Assembly (NCBI RefSeq): GCF_004011805.1
Contig: NZ_RCHJ01000005.1
Location: 62,001-126,000 of the forward strand
Reading direction: 5' to 3'
Length of the DNA: 64,000 nt
Source: Piscinibacter defluvii
Lineage (GTDB): Bacteria > Pseudomonadota > Gammaproteobacteria > Burkholderiales > Burkholderiaceae_C
The translations under genes and the position numbers were made by a program. The notes under the pieces were generated by a model, which was not told the origin of the DNA, did not search any database, and worked only from the letters and a program-made list of their open reading frames with translations. This document shows, in pieces, positions 32,809 through 43,764 of the stretch (positions within the stretch are counted from its first letter, which is position 1; each line of letters begins with the position of its first letter).

Positions 32809-33534
32809 TTGGCAGTACCCCCGTCCCCCGCCGATCCGCGCAAGCTCCAGCTGGCCACCGCGCTGCAGCTGCTGCAACAGTCCGGCCGCGTGCTGCCCGA
32901 GCCGGCCGAGATCGGCCAGGCCGCCTGGCTGCAGGCCCTGATCGACGGCCTGTGCGAGCTCTCCAGCCGCGATGCGCTGACCGGGCTGTCCAACCGCCGC
33001 CAGTTCGAGCTGGCACTGGCGCGCGAGATCGACCGCGTGGCACGTGCCGGCGAGCCGGCGCTGATGCTGCTGATCGACATCGACCACTTCAAGAAGGTCA
33101 ACGACACGCACGGCCACCCGGCCGGCGACCAGGTGCTCAAGGCCATCGGGCGCGTGCTCGCCGACTGCATCCGGCCGATGGACACCGTGGCGCGTTTCGG
33201 CGGCGAGGAGTTCGCGATGATCCTGCCGAACTGCCCGCCGGCCTTCGGCCACGCGGTGGCCGAGCGCGTGCGGATGAAGGTGCTGGGCCGCCCGATCGCG
33301 CTGCCCACCGGGCAGGAGATCAGCGTCAGCGTCAGCATCGGCGGCGCCTTCGCGCCCCAATGGGTGCGCTCGTCGGCGCCGCTGTGGATCGAGCGCGCCG
33401 ACCAGCAGCTCTACCGCGCCAAGGCCGAGGGGCGCAACCGCGCCTGCCTGGAGCAGCCGCCCGTCTCGCTCGTCAGTGCCGAGGAGAAGGGCATGCTGTT
33501 CGGCACCTCCCAGTTCCAGGATTTCGACGAATGA
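32809..33534 (+). CDS. Diguanylate cyclase (GGDEF domain)
   Basis: 241 residues, cytoplasmic. A short N-terminal helical part (1-50) precedes a GGDEF domain with RDALTGLSNRRQF, LIDIDHFKKVND and active site GGEEF (131-135); RPMD (122-125) is the c-di-GMP inhibitory site at the correct distance. It makes c-di-GMP and should be feedback-inhibited. No ATG fits; TTG 32809 is the likeliest start. Its stop overlaps the FlhG-like gene by 4 nt, tying it to flagellar control. Confidence 0.88.
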   Translation: MAVPPSPADPRKLQLATALQLLQQSGRVLPEPAEIGQAAWLQALIDGLCELSSRDALTGLSNRRQFELALAREIDRVARAGEPALMLLIDIDHFKKVNDTHGHPAGDQVLKAIGRVLADCIRPMDTVARFGGEEFAMILPNCPPAFGHAVAERVRMKVLGRPIALPTGQEISVSVSIGGAFAPQWVRSSAPLWIERADQQLYRAKAEGRNRACLEQPPVSLVSAEEKGMLFGTSQFQDFDE

Positions 33535-34313
33535 GCACTCCTAGGCAAGGGCGCGGACGCATCCTGGCCGTCACCAGCGGCAAGGGCGGTGTCGGCAAGA
33601 CCTTCGTGTCGGCCAACCTGGCGGCGGCGCTGGCGCAGCGCGGCGAGCGCGTGCTGGTGCTCGACGCCGACCTCGGCCTGGCCAACCTCGACGTGGTGCT
33701 GAACCTGTTCCCGAAGATCACGCTGCACGACGTGTTCACCGGCAAGACCCCGCTGGACGAGGCCATCCTGCCGGCGCCCGGGGGCTTCTCGGTGCTGCTG
33801 GCCGGCTCCGGCCTGGTGGAGTACTCGCGCCTGACGCCGGAGGTGCGCGACAAGCTGCTCGAGGTGATCGAGCAGGTCGCGCCGCGCTTCGACCGCATCC
33901 TGCTGGACACCGGTGCCGGCATCTCCGACGTGGTGCTGTACGCCATCTCGCTGGCCGACGAGGTGCTGGTGGTCGCCACCCCCGAGCCGACCTCGCTGAC
34001 CGACGCCTACGCCACCATCAAGGTGCTGGCCACGCAACAGCAGCGCCACGCCGTCAAGCTGGTGGTCAATCAGGTCTCGCGCAGCGGCGAGGGGCGCGTG
34101 ATCCGCGGCCAGCTGCAGCAGGTGGTCGACCGCTTCGTCGCGCCGCAGATGCAGGACACGACGGCGGGCATCAAGCTCGAGCTGCTCGGCGAGATCGCGA
34201 GCGACCCGGCCGTGCGCGAAGCGGTGCAGAAGCGCCGCCTGATGCTCGAGGCCATGCCGGGCTGCCCGGCCGCCCAGGGCATCGGTGCCATCGCCGAGAA
34301 ACTGCGCACATGA
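33531..34313 (+). CDS. FlhG/FleN-like MinD family ATPase
   Basis: 260 residues. The deviant Walker A SGKGGVGKT (16-24), VLVLDADLGLANLDVVLN and ILLDTGAGISDVVL place it in the MinD/FlhG group. FlhG limits flagellar number and placement together with FlhF; no flhF gene is adjacent, but chemotaxis genes are 1 kb away. The start overlaps the cyclase stop (ATGA) and the end overlaps the globin start (ATGA), giving a chained three-gene operon. A general MinD-like role remains possible. Confidence 0.85.
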   Translation: MSTPRQGRGRILAVTSGKGGVGKTFVSANLAAALAQRGERVLVLDADLGLANLDVVLNLFPKITLHDVFTGKTPLDEAILPAPGGFSVLLAGSGLVEYSRLTPEVRDKLLEVIEQVAPRFDRILLDTGAGISDVVLYAISLADEVLVVATPEPTSLTDAYATIKVLATQQQRHAVKLVVNQVSRSGEGRVIRGQLQQVVDRFVAPQMQDTTAGIKLELLGEIASDPAVREAVQKRRLMLEAMPGCPAAQGIGAIAEKLRT

Positions 34314-34729
34314 GCGATTCCGCCAACACCCAGGCCACCGCCTTCGATCTGGTCGGCGGCGAGGCGGCCGTGCGCGCGCTGGTGGACCGCTTCTACGACC
34401 TGATGGACCTGGAGAGCGCCTACCGCGAGCTGCGCGCGGTGCACGGGCCGGCGCTCGACCACGCGCGCGACAAGCTGTTCTGGTTCCTGTGCGGCTGGCT
34501 GGGCGGGCCGCAGCACTACGTCGAGCGCTTCGGCCACCCGCGCCTGCGGGCGCGCCACCTGCCGTTCGCCATCGGCCTGCGCGAGCGCGACCAGTGGCTG
34601 GCCTGCATGGCCCAGGCGATGCGCGAGCAGGGCATCGACGAGACCCTGGCCGCGCGGCTGCACGAGGCCTTCTTCAACACCGCCGACTGGATGGTCAACC
34701 AGCCGCGCGCGGTGCAGCGGCTGGGCTGA
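34310..34729 (+). CDS. Group II truncated haemoglobin
   Basis: 139 residues. AFDLVGGEAAVRALVDRFYDLM is the trHb start; KLFWFLCGWLGGPQHYVERFGHPRLRARHLPFAIG includes the GWLGGP segment and proximal histidine (RHLPF) of group II truncated globins, and W in ERDQWLACM fits too. It binds O2 or NO. It starts in the stop of the FlhG-like gene, so a link between O2/NO binding and the c-di-GMP/flagellar genes is suggested by layout only. Confidence 0.92.
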   Translation: MSDSANTQATAFDLVGGEAAVRALVDRFYDLMDLESAYRELRAVHGPALDHARDKLFWFLCGWLGGPQHYVERFGHPRLRARHLPFAIGLRERDQWLACMAQAMREQGIDETLAARLHEAFFNTADWMVNQPRAVQRLG

Positions 34730-34884
34730 ATCGCGACGGCCCGCCACCCCCTTGCAGGGGGTATCGGCATGTCCGGGGCGGCAGCGGTGATTCCGTGGGA
34801 CAGGCAGGTGAACCCGCGCCGTCGGCGCCCCGAGGGGTCGCGGCCGGGCTCCGCCTCGTGCACTCCAGCCCAAGGAACGGCCCC

Positions 34885-35634
34885 ATGGTCCAACTGCTCT
34901 ACGGCGTGGTCGTCTACGCCTTCTTCCTCGCCACCTTCGCGTACGCGATCGGCTTCGTCGGCAACCTGCCGCTGCTGCCCAAGACCATCGACAGCGGGCC
35001 GCCCGGGCCGCTGCTCGAGGCCCTGCTCGTCAACACGGCGCTGCTCGGCCTGTTCGCCGTGCAGCACAGCGTGATGGCGCGCCGCTCCTTCAAGCGCTGG
35101 TGGACACGCATCGTGCCCGAGTCCGTCGAGCGCAGCACCTTCGTGCTGGCGGCCTCGCTGGTGCTCGCGCTGCTGCTGTGGCAATGGCGGCCGGTCGCCG
35201 CGCCGATGGTGTGGCAGGTGGCCGACCCGGCGGCCCGCCTGGTGATCCAGGCGGTGTTCTGGGCCGGCTGGGGCGTGCTGCTGCTGGCCACCTTCCTGAT
35301 CAACCACTTCGAGCTGTTCGGCCTGCGCCAGGTGTGGGCCAGGCTGCGCGGCACGGGTCTGCCCGCGGCGGATTTCCGCACGCCGCTGCTGTACCGACAC
35401 GTGCGGCACCCCATCTACCTCGGCTTCGTGATCTCCTTCTGGGCCGCGCCGGACATGAGCGCGGGGCACCTGCTGTTCGCGCTGGCCTGCACCGGCTACA
35501 TCCTGGTGGGCATCTGGTTCGAGGAGCGCGACCTGGTCACGCAGTTCGGCGAGCGCTACCGGGCCTACCGTGCGCAGACCGGCATGTTGCTGCCGCGACT
35601 GTTCGCGCGCCGGCGCGGCCCGGCCCAGCCCTGA
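34885..35634 (+). CDS. mddA: Methanethiol S-methyltransferase (MddA-like)
   Basis: 249 residues, about six hydrophobic segments. The FVGNLPLLPKTIDSGPPG segment and the C-terminal isoprenylcysteine methyltransferase-like part (YRHVRHPIYLGFVISFWA, EERDLVTQFGERYRAYR) match MddA, which makes dimethyl sulfide from methanethiol with SAM; the wider NnrU family is the alternative. ATG 34885 has AAGGAA upstream. The 155-bp gap before it holds a short C5/G5 hairpin (about 34746-34763) after the globin gene. Its stop abuts the end of smr. Confidence 0.82.
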   Translation: MVQLLYGVVVYAFFLATFAYAIGFVGNLPLLPKTIDSGPPGPLLEALLVNTALLGLFAVQHSVMARRSFKRWWTRIVPESVERSTFVLAASLVLALLLWQWRPVAAPMVWQVADPAARLVIQAVFWAGWGVLLLATFLINHFELFGLRQVWARLRGTGLPAADFRTPLLYRHVRHPIYLGFVISFWAAPDMSAGHLLFALACTGYILVGIWFEERDLVTQFGERYRAYRAQTGMLLPRLFARRRGPAQP

Positions 35635-36297
35635 TCAGGCCGGGCCGCTGCTGGGCTTGAGCAGCACCAGCAGCGCGCCGTGCCCGCCGTCCTGCGCCCG
35701 CGCCTGGGTGAAGGCGATCACCTCGTCCTTCTGCACCAGCCAGGCGCGCACCTTGGCCTTGAGCACGGGCGCGCGCCCGGGCGAGCCGTTGCCCTTGCCG
35801 TGCACCACGCGCACGCAGCGCAGGCCGTCGCGCAGCGCGCCGCGCAGGAAGGCGCCGAGCGCCTCGCGCGCGGCGTCGCGGCGCAGGCCGTGCAGGTCGA
35901 GCTGCGCCTGGATGGCCCAGACGCCGCGGCGCAGCTTGCGCACCACCTCGGGCCCGATGCCGCGGCGGCGGAACGACAGCGCCTCGTCGGTGTCGAGCAG
36001 GCTCTCGACGTCGAATTCGTCGGAGATCGCCTCGCGCAGCACCGCGGCCTCGTCGCGCAGGCGCTGGCGCGGCTCGGGGGCCGGGCGTGCCCGCGCCGGC
36101 AGCGCGCGGCCGTGCTGGCGCAACGGCTGCACCGGGCCGACGGCGAGCGCGAACAGCTCGCGTTCGCGCCGCACGCGGGCGGCCTCGTTGCGCTGCTGGA
36201 CCTGCGCTTCCTCGGCGCGGCGGCGCTGCTCGGCCATCGCCTTCTTCACGGCGCCGAGGTCGGCCAGCGCGCGGACCTTCGCCGGGCGCGTCGTCAC
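35635..36297 (-). CDS. Smr/MutS2 domain protein (SmrA-like)
   Basis: 220 residues. The N-terminal half is a charged helical region ([23 protein letters not shown]). The C-terminal Smr domain (about 130-215) has [32 protein letters not shown] and [10 protein letters not shown]. Smr domains nick or bind structured nucleic acid; related proteins rescue or cleave on collided ribosomes. The start is GTG 36297, overlapping the radC stop by 4 nt, so it is coupled to radC. Confidence 0.88.
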   Translation of the reverse strand: MTTRPAKVRALADLGAVKKAMAEQRRRAEEAQVQQRNEAARVRRERELFALAVGPVQPLRQHGRALPARARPAPEPRQRLRDEAAVLREAISDEFDVESLLDTDEALSFRRRGIGPEVVRKLRRGVWAIQAQLDLHGLRRDAAREALGAFLRGALRDGLRCVRVVHGKGNGSPGRAPVLKAKVRAWLVQKDEVIAFTQARAQDGGHGALLVLLKPSSGPA

Positions 36298-36962
36298 AGC
36301 AGCCCCCGCTCGGCGAACGAGACGACCTGGCCGCGTGCCACCACGAGGTGGTCGAGCACGCGCACATCCACCAGCGCGAGGGCGCTCTTCAGCGACTGCG
36401 TCAGGAACTCGTCGGCACGCGAGGGTTCGGCCAGTCCCGACGGATGGTTGTGTGCCAGGATCACTGCGCCGGCGTTCAGCTCGAGCGCGCGCCGCACCAC
36501 CTCGCGCGGGTAGACGCTGGTCTGCGACAGCGTGCCGCGGAACATCTCGTCGAAGCGGATCAGCCGGTGCTGCGCGTCGAGGAACAGCACCGCGAACACC
36601 TCGTGCTCGAGCCGGCCCAGCTGCAGGCCGAGGTACTCGCGCACGCGCTCGGGCGAATCGAACACCGTGCGTTCCTGCAGGCCCTGGCGCAGCGAGCGCC
36701 GCGCGATCTCCAGCACGGCCGCCACCTCGGCGCGCTTGGCCGGGCCCAGGCCCTTGATGCGCCTGAGGTCGTCGCGCTGCGCGTGCAGCAGGCCGGCCAG
36801 GCCGCCGAAGCCGTCGAGCAGGTTCTGCGCAAGCTGCAGCACGGGCGTGCCCTTGAGCCCGGTGCGCAGCAGCAGCGCCACCAGCTCGACGTCGGCCAGC
36901 GCGGCGGGGCCCAGGGCCAGCAGCTTCTCGCGCGGTCGGGCATCGCGGGGGATGTGCTTCAA
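36294..36962 (-). CDS. radC: RadC family JAMM-domain protein
   Basis: 222 residues. Helix-hairpin-helix part [30 protein letters not shown] (about residues 51-80) precedes a JAB/MPN domain with [15 protein letters not shown] (about 169-183), which keeps the metal-binding HxH...D residues. Despite the name it is not a proven repair enzyme. ATG 36962 begins [15 protein letters not shown], a typical RadC start. Divergent from slpA, 46 bp apart. Confidence 0.93.
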   Translation of the reverse strand: MKHIPRDARPREKLLALGPAALADVELVALLLRTGLKGTPVLQLAQNLLDGFGGLAGLLHAQRDDLRRIKGLGPAKRAEVAAVLEIARRSLRQGLQERTVFDSPERVREYLGLQLGRLEHEVFAVLFLDAQHRLIRFDEMFRGTLSQTSVYPREVVRRALELNAGAVILAHNHPSGLAEPSRADEFLTQSLKSALALVDVRVLDHLVVARGQVVSFAERGLL

Positions 36963-37008
36963 GGCCGCCTCGTAAAATCCGGGCCAGTCTACTGGAGCGG
37001 GGCATCTC

Positions 37009-37452
37009 GTGAATCTCGTGCAGCCGGGGTCCTTCCTGACCCTGCATTACCGCCTCGCCGGGCCCGACGGCCGCGACATCGTCAACACCTTCGCGGAGAA
37101 GCCCGCCACCTTGTCGCTCGGCACCGGCCAGCTGGCCGAGGCGCTGGAACGCCGCCTGCTCGGCCTGGCCGAAGGCACGCGCAAGGTGTTCGAGCTGCCC
37201 GCCGGCGAGGCCTTCGGCGAGCGCAACCGCGAGCTGCTGCAGCGCGTGAAGCGCAGCCTGCTGGCCGAACTGGGTGATCCGGACGAGGCCTACCACGTCG
37301 GCGACGTGGTGCAGTTCCCCACGCCGGACGGGCAGGGGCAGTATGCGGGCGTGGTGCGCGAGCTCGGCGACGACTGGGTGCTGTTCGACTTCAACCACCC
37401 GCTGGCCGGTCAGCCGGTCAGCTTCGAGGTGCAACTGATCGGAGTGCTGTGA
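37009..37452 (+). CDS. slpA: FKBP-type peptidyl-prolyl isomerase (SlpA-like)
   Basis: 147 residues. [47 protein letters not shown] and the insert-in-flap ([15 protein letters not shown]) mark an SlpA/FkpB-type FKBP that speeds proline isomerisation and acts as a chaperone. The start is GTG 37009 with GGAG at 36993-36996; TAAAAT at 36973-36978 could be the -10. It stops in the ispH start (1-nt overlap), the usual slpA-ispH order. Confidence 0.9.
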   Translation: MNLVQPGSFLTLHYRLAGPDGRDIVNTFAEKPATLSLGTGQLAEALERRLLGLAEGTRKVFELPAGEAFGERNRELLQRVKRSLLAELGDPDEAYHVGDVVQFPTPDGQGQYAGVVRELGDDWVLFDFNHPLAGQPVSFEVQLIGVL

Positions 37453-38426
37453 TGGCCGACCAAGCCCGGATCGACGAAGTGTTGCTCGCCGAACCGCGCG
37501 GCTTCTGTGCCGGCGTGGACCGCGCGATCGAGATCGTCGAGCGCGCGCTGCGCAAGTTCGGCGCGCCGATCTACGTGCGCCACGAGATCGTGCACAACAC
37601 CTACGTGGTCAACGACTTGAAGGCCAAGGGTGCGGTCTTCATCGAGGACCTGGCCGAGGTGCCGCCCGGGGCGACGCTGGTGTTCTCGGCGCACGGCGTC
37701 TCGCAGGCGGTGCGGCGCGAGGCGGCGGCGCGCGGCTTCAGCGTGTTCGACGCCACCTGCCCGCTGGTGACCAAGGTGCATGTCGAGGTCGCCAAGCTGC
37801 ACAAGGAGGGCTACGAGTTCATCATGATCGGCCACAAGGGCCACCCGGAGGTCGAGGGCACGATGGGCCAGCTCGAGGCCGGCATCCACCTGGTGGAGGA
37901 CGTCGAGGACGTGTTCCGGGTGCGCCCCGCGCAGGAGGAGAAGATCGCCGTGGTGACGCAGACCACCTTGTCGGTGGACGACGCGGCGCACATCCTCGCG
38001 GCGGTGAAGCAGCGTTTCCCGAAGGTGCGCGAGCCGAAGAAGCAGGACATCTGCTACGCGACGCAGAACCGGCAGGACGCCGTCAAGCTGCTCGCGCCCG
38101 CGGTCGACGTGGTGATCGTGGTGGGCAGCCCGACCAGCTCGAACAGCAACCGGCTGCAGGAGCTGGCGCAGCGCCTGGGCACGCCGGCCTACATGGTCGA
38201 CAAGCCGGAGGACCTGCAGCCGCAGTGGCTCGAGGGGCGCCACCGCGTCGGCCTCACCGCGGGCGCCTCGGCGCCGGACATCCTGGTGCAGCAGGTCATC
38301 GCGCGGCTGCGCGAGTTCGGCGCGCTCTCGCTGCGCTCGCTGCCGGGGGTGGAGGAGACGGTGCACTTCCCGCTGCCGATGGGCCTGGGCGACAAGTCGA
38401 TGGCGGCGCTGGGCGGCGCCGCCTGA
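37452..38426 (+). CDS. ispH: 4-hydroxy-3-methylbut-2-enyl diphosphate reductase IspH
   Basis: 324 residues. Last step of the MEP isoprenoid pathway, giving IPP and DMAPP. The iron-sulfur ligands are in [21 protein letters not shown] and the [11 protein letters not shown]-preceding [11 protein letters not shown] in PEVEGTMGQ is conserved. ATG 37452 shares its A with the slpA stop. Confidence 0.97.
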   Translation: MADQARIDEVLLAEPRGFCAGVDRAIEIVERALRKFGAPIYVRHEIVHNTYVVNDLKAKGAVFIEDLAEVPPGATLVFSAHGVSQAVRREAAARGFSVFDATCPLVTKVHVEVAKLHKEGYEFIMIGHKGHPEVEGTMGQLEAGIHLVEDVEDVFRVRPAQEEKIAVVTQTTLSVDDAAHILAAVKQRFPKVREPKKQDICYATQNRQDAVKLLAPAVDVVIVVGSPTSSNSNRLQELAQRLGTPAYMVDKPEDLQPQWLEGRHRVGLTAGASAPDILVQQVIARLREFGALSLRSLPGVEETVHFPLPMGLGDKSMAALGGAA

Positions 38427-38432
38427 CCGACC

Positions 38433-38623
38433 TCAGCCTGCGCGCCCGCGACCGCGCCGGTGCACGGTGATCACCGCCGCGCGCGGCGCGGCAGCCTCGC
38501 AGCTCGCGCAGCCGCCGCAGACCGGGCGGGCGCGCGAGCGGATGGCGCGCCAGATCGCGCGCCCGACATGCGCGCCGCAGGCGAGCACGATCACCCCTGC
38601 CACGACGGACTGCAGCATCATGC

Positions 38624-38627
<4 letters not shown>
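38433..38627 (-). CDS. Small Cys-rich membrane protein downstream of FeoB
   Basis: 64 residues. One membrane helix (about 4-20, MLQSVVAGVIVLACGAHVG) is followed by a basic stretch and CGGCASC (38-44), then a basic tail. It resembles FeoB-associated Cys-rich or DUF6587-type proteins. It starts within the feoB stop (ATGA at 38624-38627) and occupies the place of FeoC. Role: probably accessory to ferrous iron uptake, by context. Confidence 0.75.
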
Positions 38628-40482
<1,855 letters not shown>

Positions 40483-40486
<4 letters not shown>

Positions 40487-40725
40487 TCGGGTGTCACGGC
40501 CACGCAGCGCGCCTCGGCCAGGCGCAGCGCGAACAGGGTCTGGCCGACCAGCACCGCGATCGGCTCGCGCCCGCCCGGGCCGCGGCGCATCACGCGTACC
40601 GGCTCGCCCGGGATGAAGCCCAGTTCGGCCAGGCGCTGCAGCACGGCCGCGTCCATGCCTGTGCCGCCCGCGTGCAGCGCGGCGACGCGGGCGGTCGATC
40701 CGTTCGGAAGGTCGGCAAGCAGCAT
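40483..40725 (-). CDS. feoA: FeoA family protein
   Basis: 80 residues with an SH3-like fold: LLADLPNGSTARVAAL, LQRLAELGFIPGEPVRVMRRG and EPIAVLVGQTLFALRLAEA. It assists FeoB. ATG 40725 is preferred over an in-frame ATG at 40761 because the latter lies inside the Fur-like operator and the family starts at MLLADLP. Confidence 0.92.
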
Positions 40726-40742
40726 GGTCGGCGTCCAGTTGC

Positions 40743-40762
40743 AAATGAGAGTCTCTCGCATT
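40743..40762 (-). promoter_or_regulatory. Fur-box-like palindrome upstream of feoA
   Basis: On the minus strand AATGCGAGA-GAC-TCTCATTT: arms AATG-C-GAGA and TCTCATT are inverted repeats, close to Fur boxes such as AATGAGAATNATTCTCATT. It ends 17 bp before the feoA start, so Fe-loaded Fur would repress feoAB. Confidence 0.65.
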
Positions 40763-40787
40763 ACTGAGTGTTCCGAAGCCCTCGTGA

Positions 40788-42164
<1,377 letters not shown>

Positions 42165-42207
42165 AATGCGCGGCTCGGCAGCGACCCGCCGAATCAAGTC
42201 CCAACCC

Positions 42208-42298
42208 GGAGAGGTGGCAGAGTGGTCGAATGCGCCGGACTCGAAATCCGGTATACGGTTTCACCGTATCGAGGGTTCGAATCCCTCCTTCTCCGCCA
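42208..42298 (+). tRNA. tRNA-Ser (anticodon CGA)
   Basis: 91 nt with encoded CCA (42296-42298). The acceptor GGAGAGG pairs with CTTCTCC; the anticodon stem CCGGA/TCCGG encloses CTCGAAA, giving anticodon CGA (reads UCG). A long variable arm (TACGG...CCGTA) and a T arm GAGGG-TTCGAAT-CCCTC are typical of serine tRNAs. TAGAAT at 42163-42168 may be its -10. Confidence 0.96.
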
Positions 42299-42313
42299 GT
42301 TCAATATCGCCCG

Positions 42314-43288
42314 ATGACCCAGGGCGACCTGCTCGATCCCGACCCCGCGCCCGCACCGATCGGACCGCGGCGCAACATCCGCGTCGGGCTGTGCAGCTGG
42401 AGCGATCCGTCGCTGATCAAGTCCAAGGCCTTCTACCCGCGCGGCTGCAGCAGCGCCGAGGCGCGGCTGCGCTACTACGCGAGCCAGTTCCCGATCGTCG
42501 AGGTCGACAGCAGCTTCTACGCGATGCCCAGCGCCACGAACGCGGTGCTGTGGGCCGAGCGCACGCCCTCCGACTTCGTCTTCAACGTCAAGGCCTTCCG
42601 CCTGCTGACCGGGCACCAGACGCCCCCCGAGGTGCTGCCGGCCGACATCGCCGCCGCGCTGCCGCCGCTGCCGGCGCGCAAGAGGAACTGGTACTACGAC
42701 GACCTGCCCGAGGAACTGCGCGAGGAACTCTGGCGCCGCTTCATCGGTGCGCTCGCGCCCCTGCGCGAGGCCGGCAAGCTGCTCGCGGTGCACTTCCAGT
42801 TCGCGCCCTGGGCCACGAACGGCGCGAAGTGGCGCGCGCATGTCGAGCACTGCGTGCAGCGCATGGCCGGCCACCTGATTGCCGTCGAGTTCCGCAACGC
42901 CACGTGGTACGGCGAGGGCCGCGCCGACGAGACGCTCGCCTGGCAGCGCGAACTCGGCGTCGCGCACACCATCGTCGACGAGCCGCAGGACGTGGGAAAC
43001 TTCGCGCACGGCATCTGGGCGGTGACGCACCCGCGCCTGGCGGTGGTGCGGCTGCACGGCCGCAACGCCGAGACCTGGGATGCCAAGGGACTGGCGGCCT
43101 CGTCCGAGCGCTTCAACTACGAGTACGACGCCGCCGAACTCGACGACCTCGCGCAGCGCATCGAGCGCATCGTCGATGACGCGCTGGACGTGGTGGTGCT
43201 GCTGAACGTGAACTACGAGGACCAGGGCGTGCGCGCGGCGCGCGCCCTCATGCAGCGCCTGCAGCGCGAGAGCGACATCGTCGCGTGA
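42314..43288 (+). CDS. DUF72 family protein
   Basis: 324 residues. RVGLCSWSDPSLIKSKAFYP near the N-terminus, FPIVEVDSSFYAMPS, VFNVKAFRLLTGH, FQFAPWA and VEFRNATWY are DUF72 (YecE-like) hallmarks of a TIM-barrel of unknown function. ATG 42314 lies 15 bp after the tRNA. Possibly cotranscribed with the tRNA. Confidence 0.9.
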   Translation: MTQGDLLDPDPAPAPIGPRRNIRVGLCSWSDPSLIKSKAFYPRGCSSAEARLRYYASQFPIVEVDSSFYAMPSATNAVLWAERTPSDFVFNVKAFRLLTGHQTPPEVLPADIAAALPPLPARKRNWYYDDLPEELREELWRRFIGALAPLREAGKLLAVHFQFAPWATNGAKWRAHVEHCVQRMAGHLIAVEFRNATWYGEGRADETLAWQRELGVAHTIVDEPQDVGNFAHGIWAVTHPRLAVVRLHGRNAETWDAKGLAASSERFNYEYDAAELDDLAQRIERIVDDALDVVVLLNVNYEDQGVRAARALMQRLQRESDIVA

Positions 43289-43380
43289 CAACAACCACGG
43301 CGCCGAAGCATGTTTCGGTTACCGTTTGGCACAAGCCGCCGGCTTGGCGCAAGCTTCGTGTCCAGCGGAGGTCACAGAAC

Positions 43381-43764
43381 ATGAATCCCTGGTTCGACCT
43401 GCAACACCAGTCGGCCGCCCTCGAAAACTGGCAGCTGCTGCTGATGCTGCTCTTCATGCTCGGCTACGTGGGCAGCCTCGGGCGCCTGCTCGAGGCCCGC
43501 GCGCGCCTGCGTGCCGCGGTGCTCGCGGCCGTTTCCGGCGCGCTGCTGTGCCTGCTGACGGCGCCGTGGGTGCTCGGGGCGCTGATGCTGGCCGCGGCGG
43601 TCGGCGCGGTCGGCCTGTTCACGGCCGTGGTCGTGCTGGTCAGTCGTCTGCTCGGGCTGGACCGGCCGGCTGCGGGTGCCGTCTCGACGCCGCCGGCGGA
43701 CGAGGCCGGCACCGCACCGCGCGGCGCTCCCGTGCGGGCCGCTGCGCCGCTGACGGTGCACTGA
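43381..43764 (+). CDS. Hypothetical membrane protein
   Basis: 127 residues. ATG 43381 has GGAGG 9 nt upstream. Three hydrophobic segments (about 18-32, 44-62, 64-86) and a Pro/Ala-rich tail (STPPADEAGTAPRG). The open frame reaches back to 43285, but that part is not membrane-like. Not recognised. Its stop abuts the end of the convergent metalloprotease gene. Confidence 0.7.
   Translation: MNPWFDLQHQSAALENWQLLLMLLFMLGYVGSLGRLLEARARLRAAVLAAVSGALLCLLTAPWVLGALMLAAAVGAVGLFTAVVVLVSRLLGLDRPAAGAVSTPPADEAGTAPRGAPVRAAAPLTVH

Noticed and set aside
34740-34884. GC-rich leader before mddA as an S-adenosylhomocysteine riboswitch
   Set aside because: CCGAGGGG and CGGGCTCCG resemble parts of that riboswitch, and the product forms SAH, but the conserved core and the long middle stem are missing. 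Probably chance.
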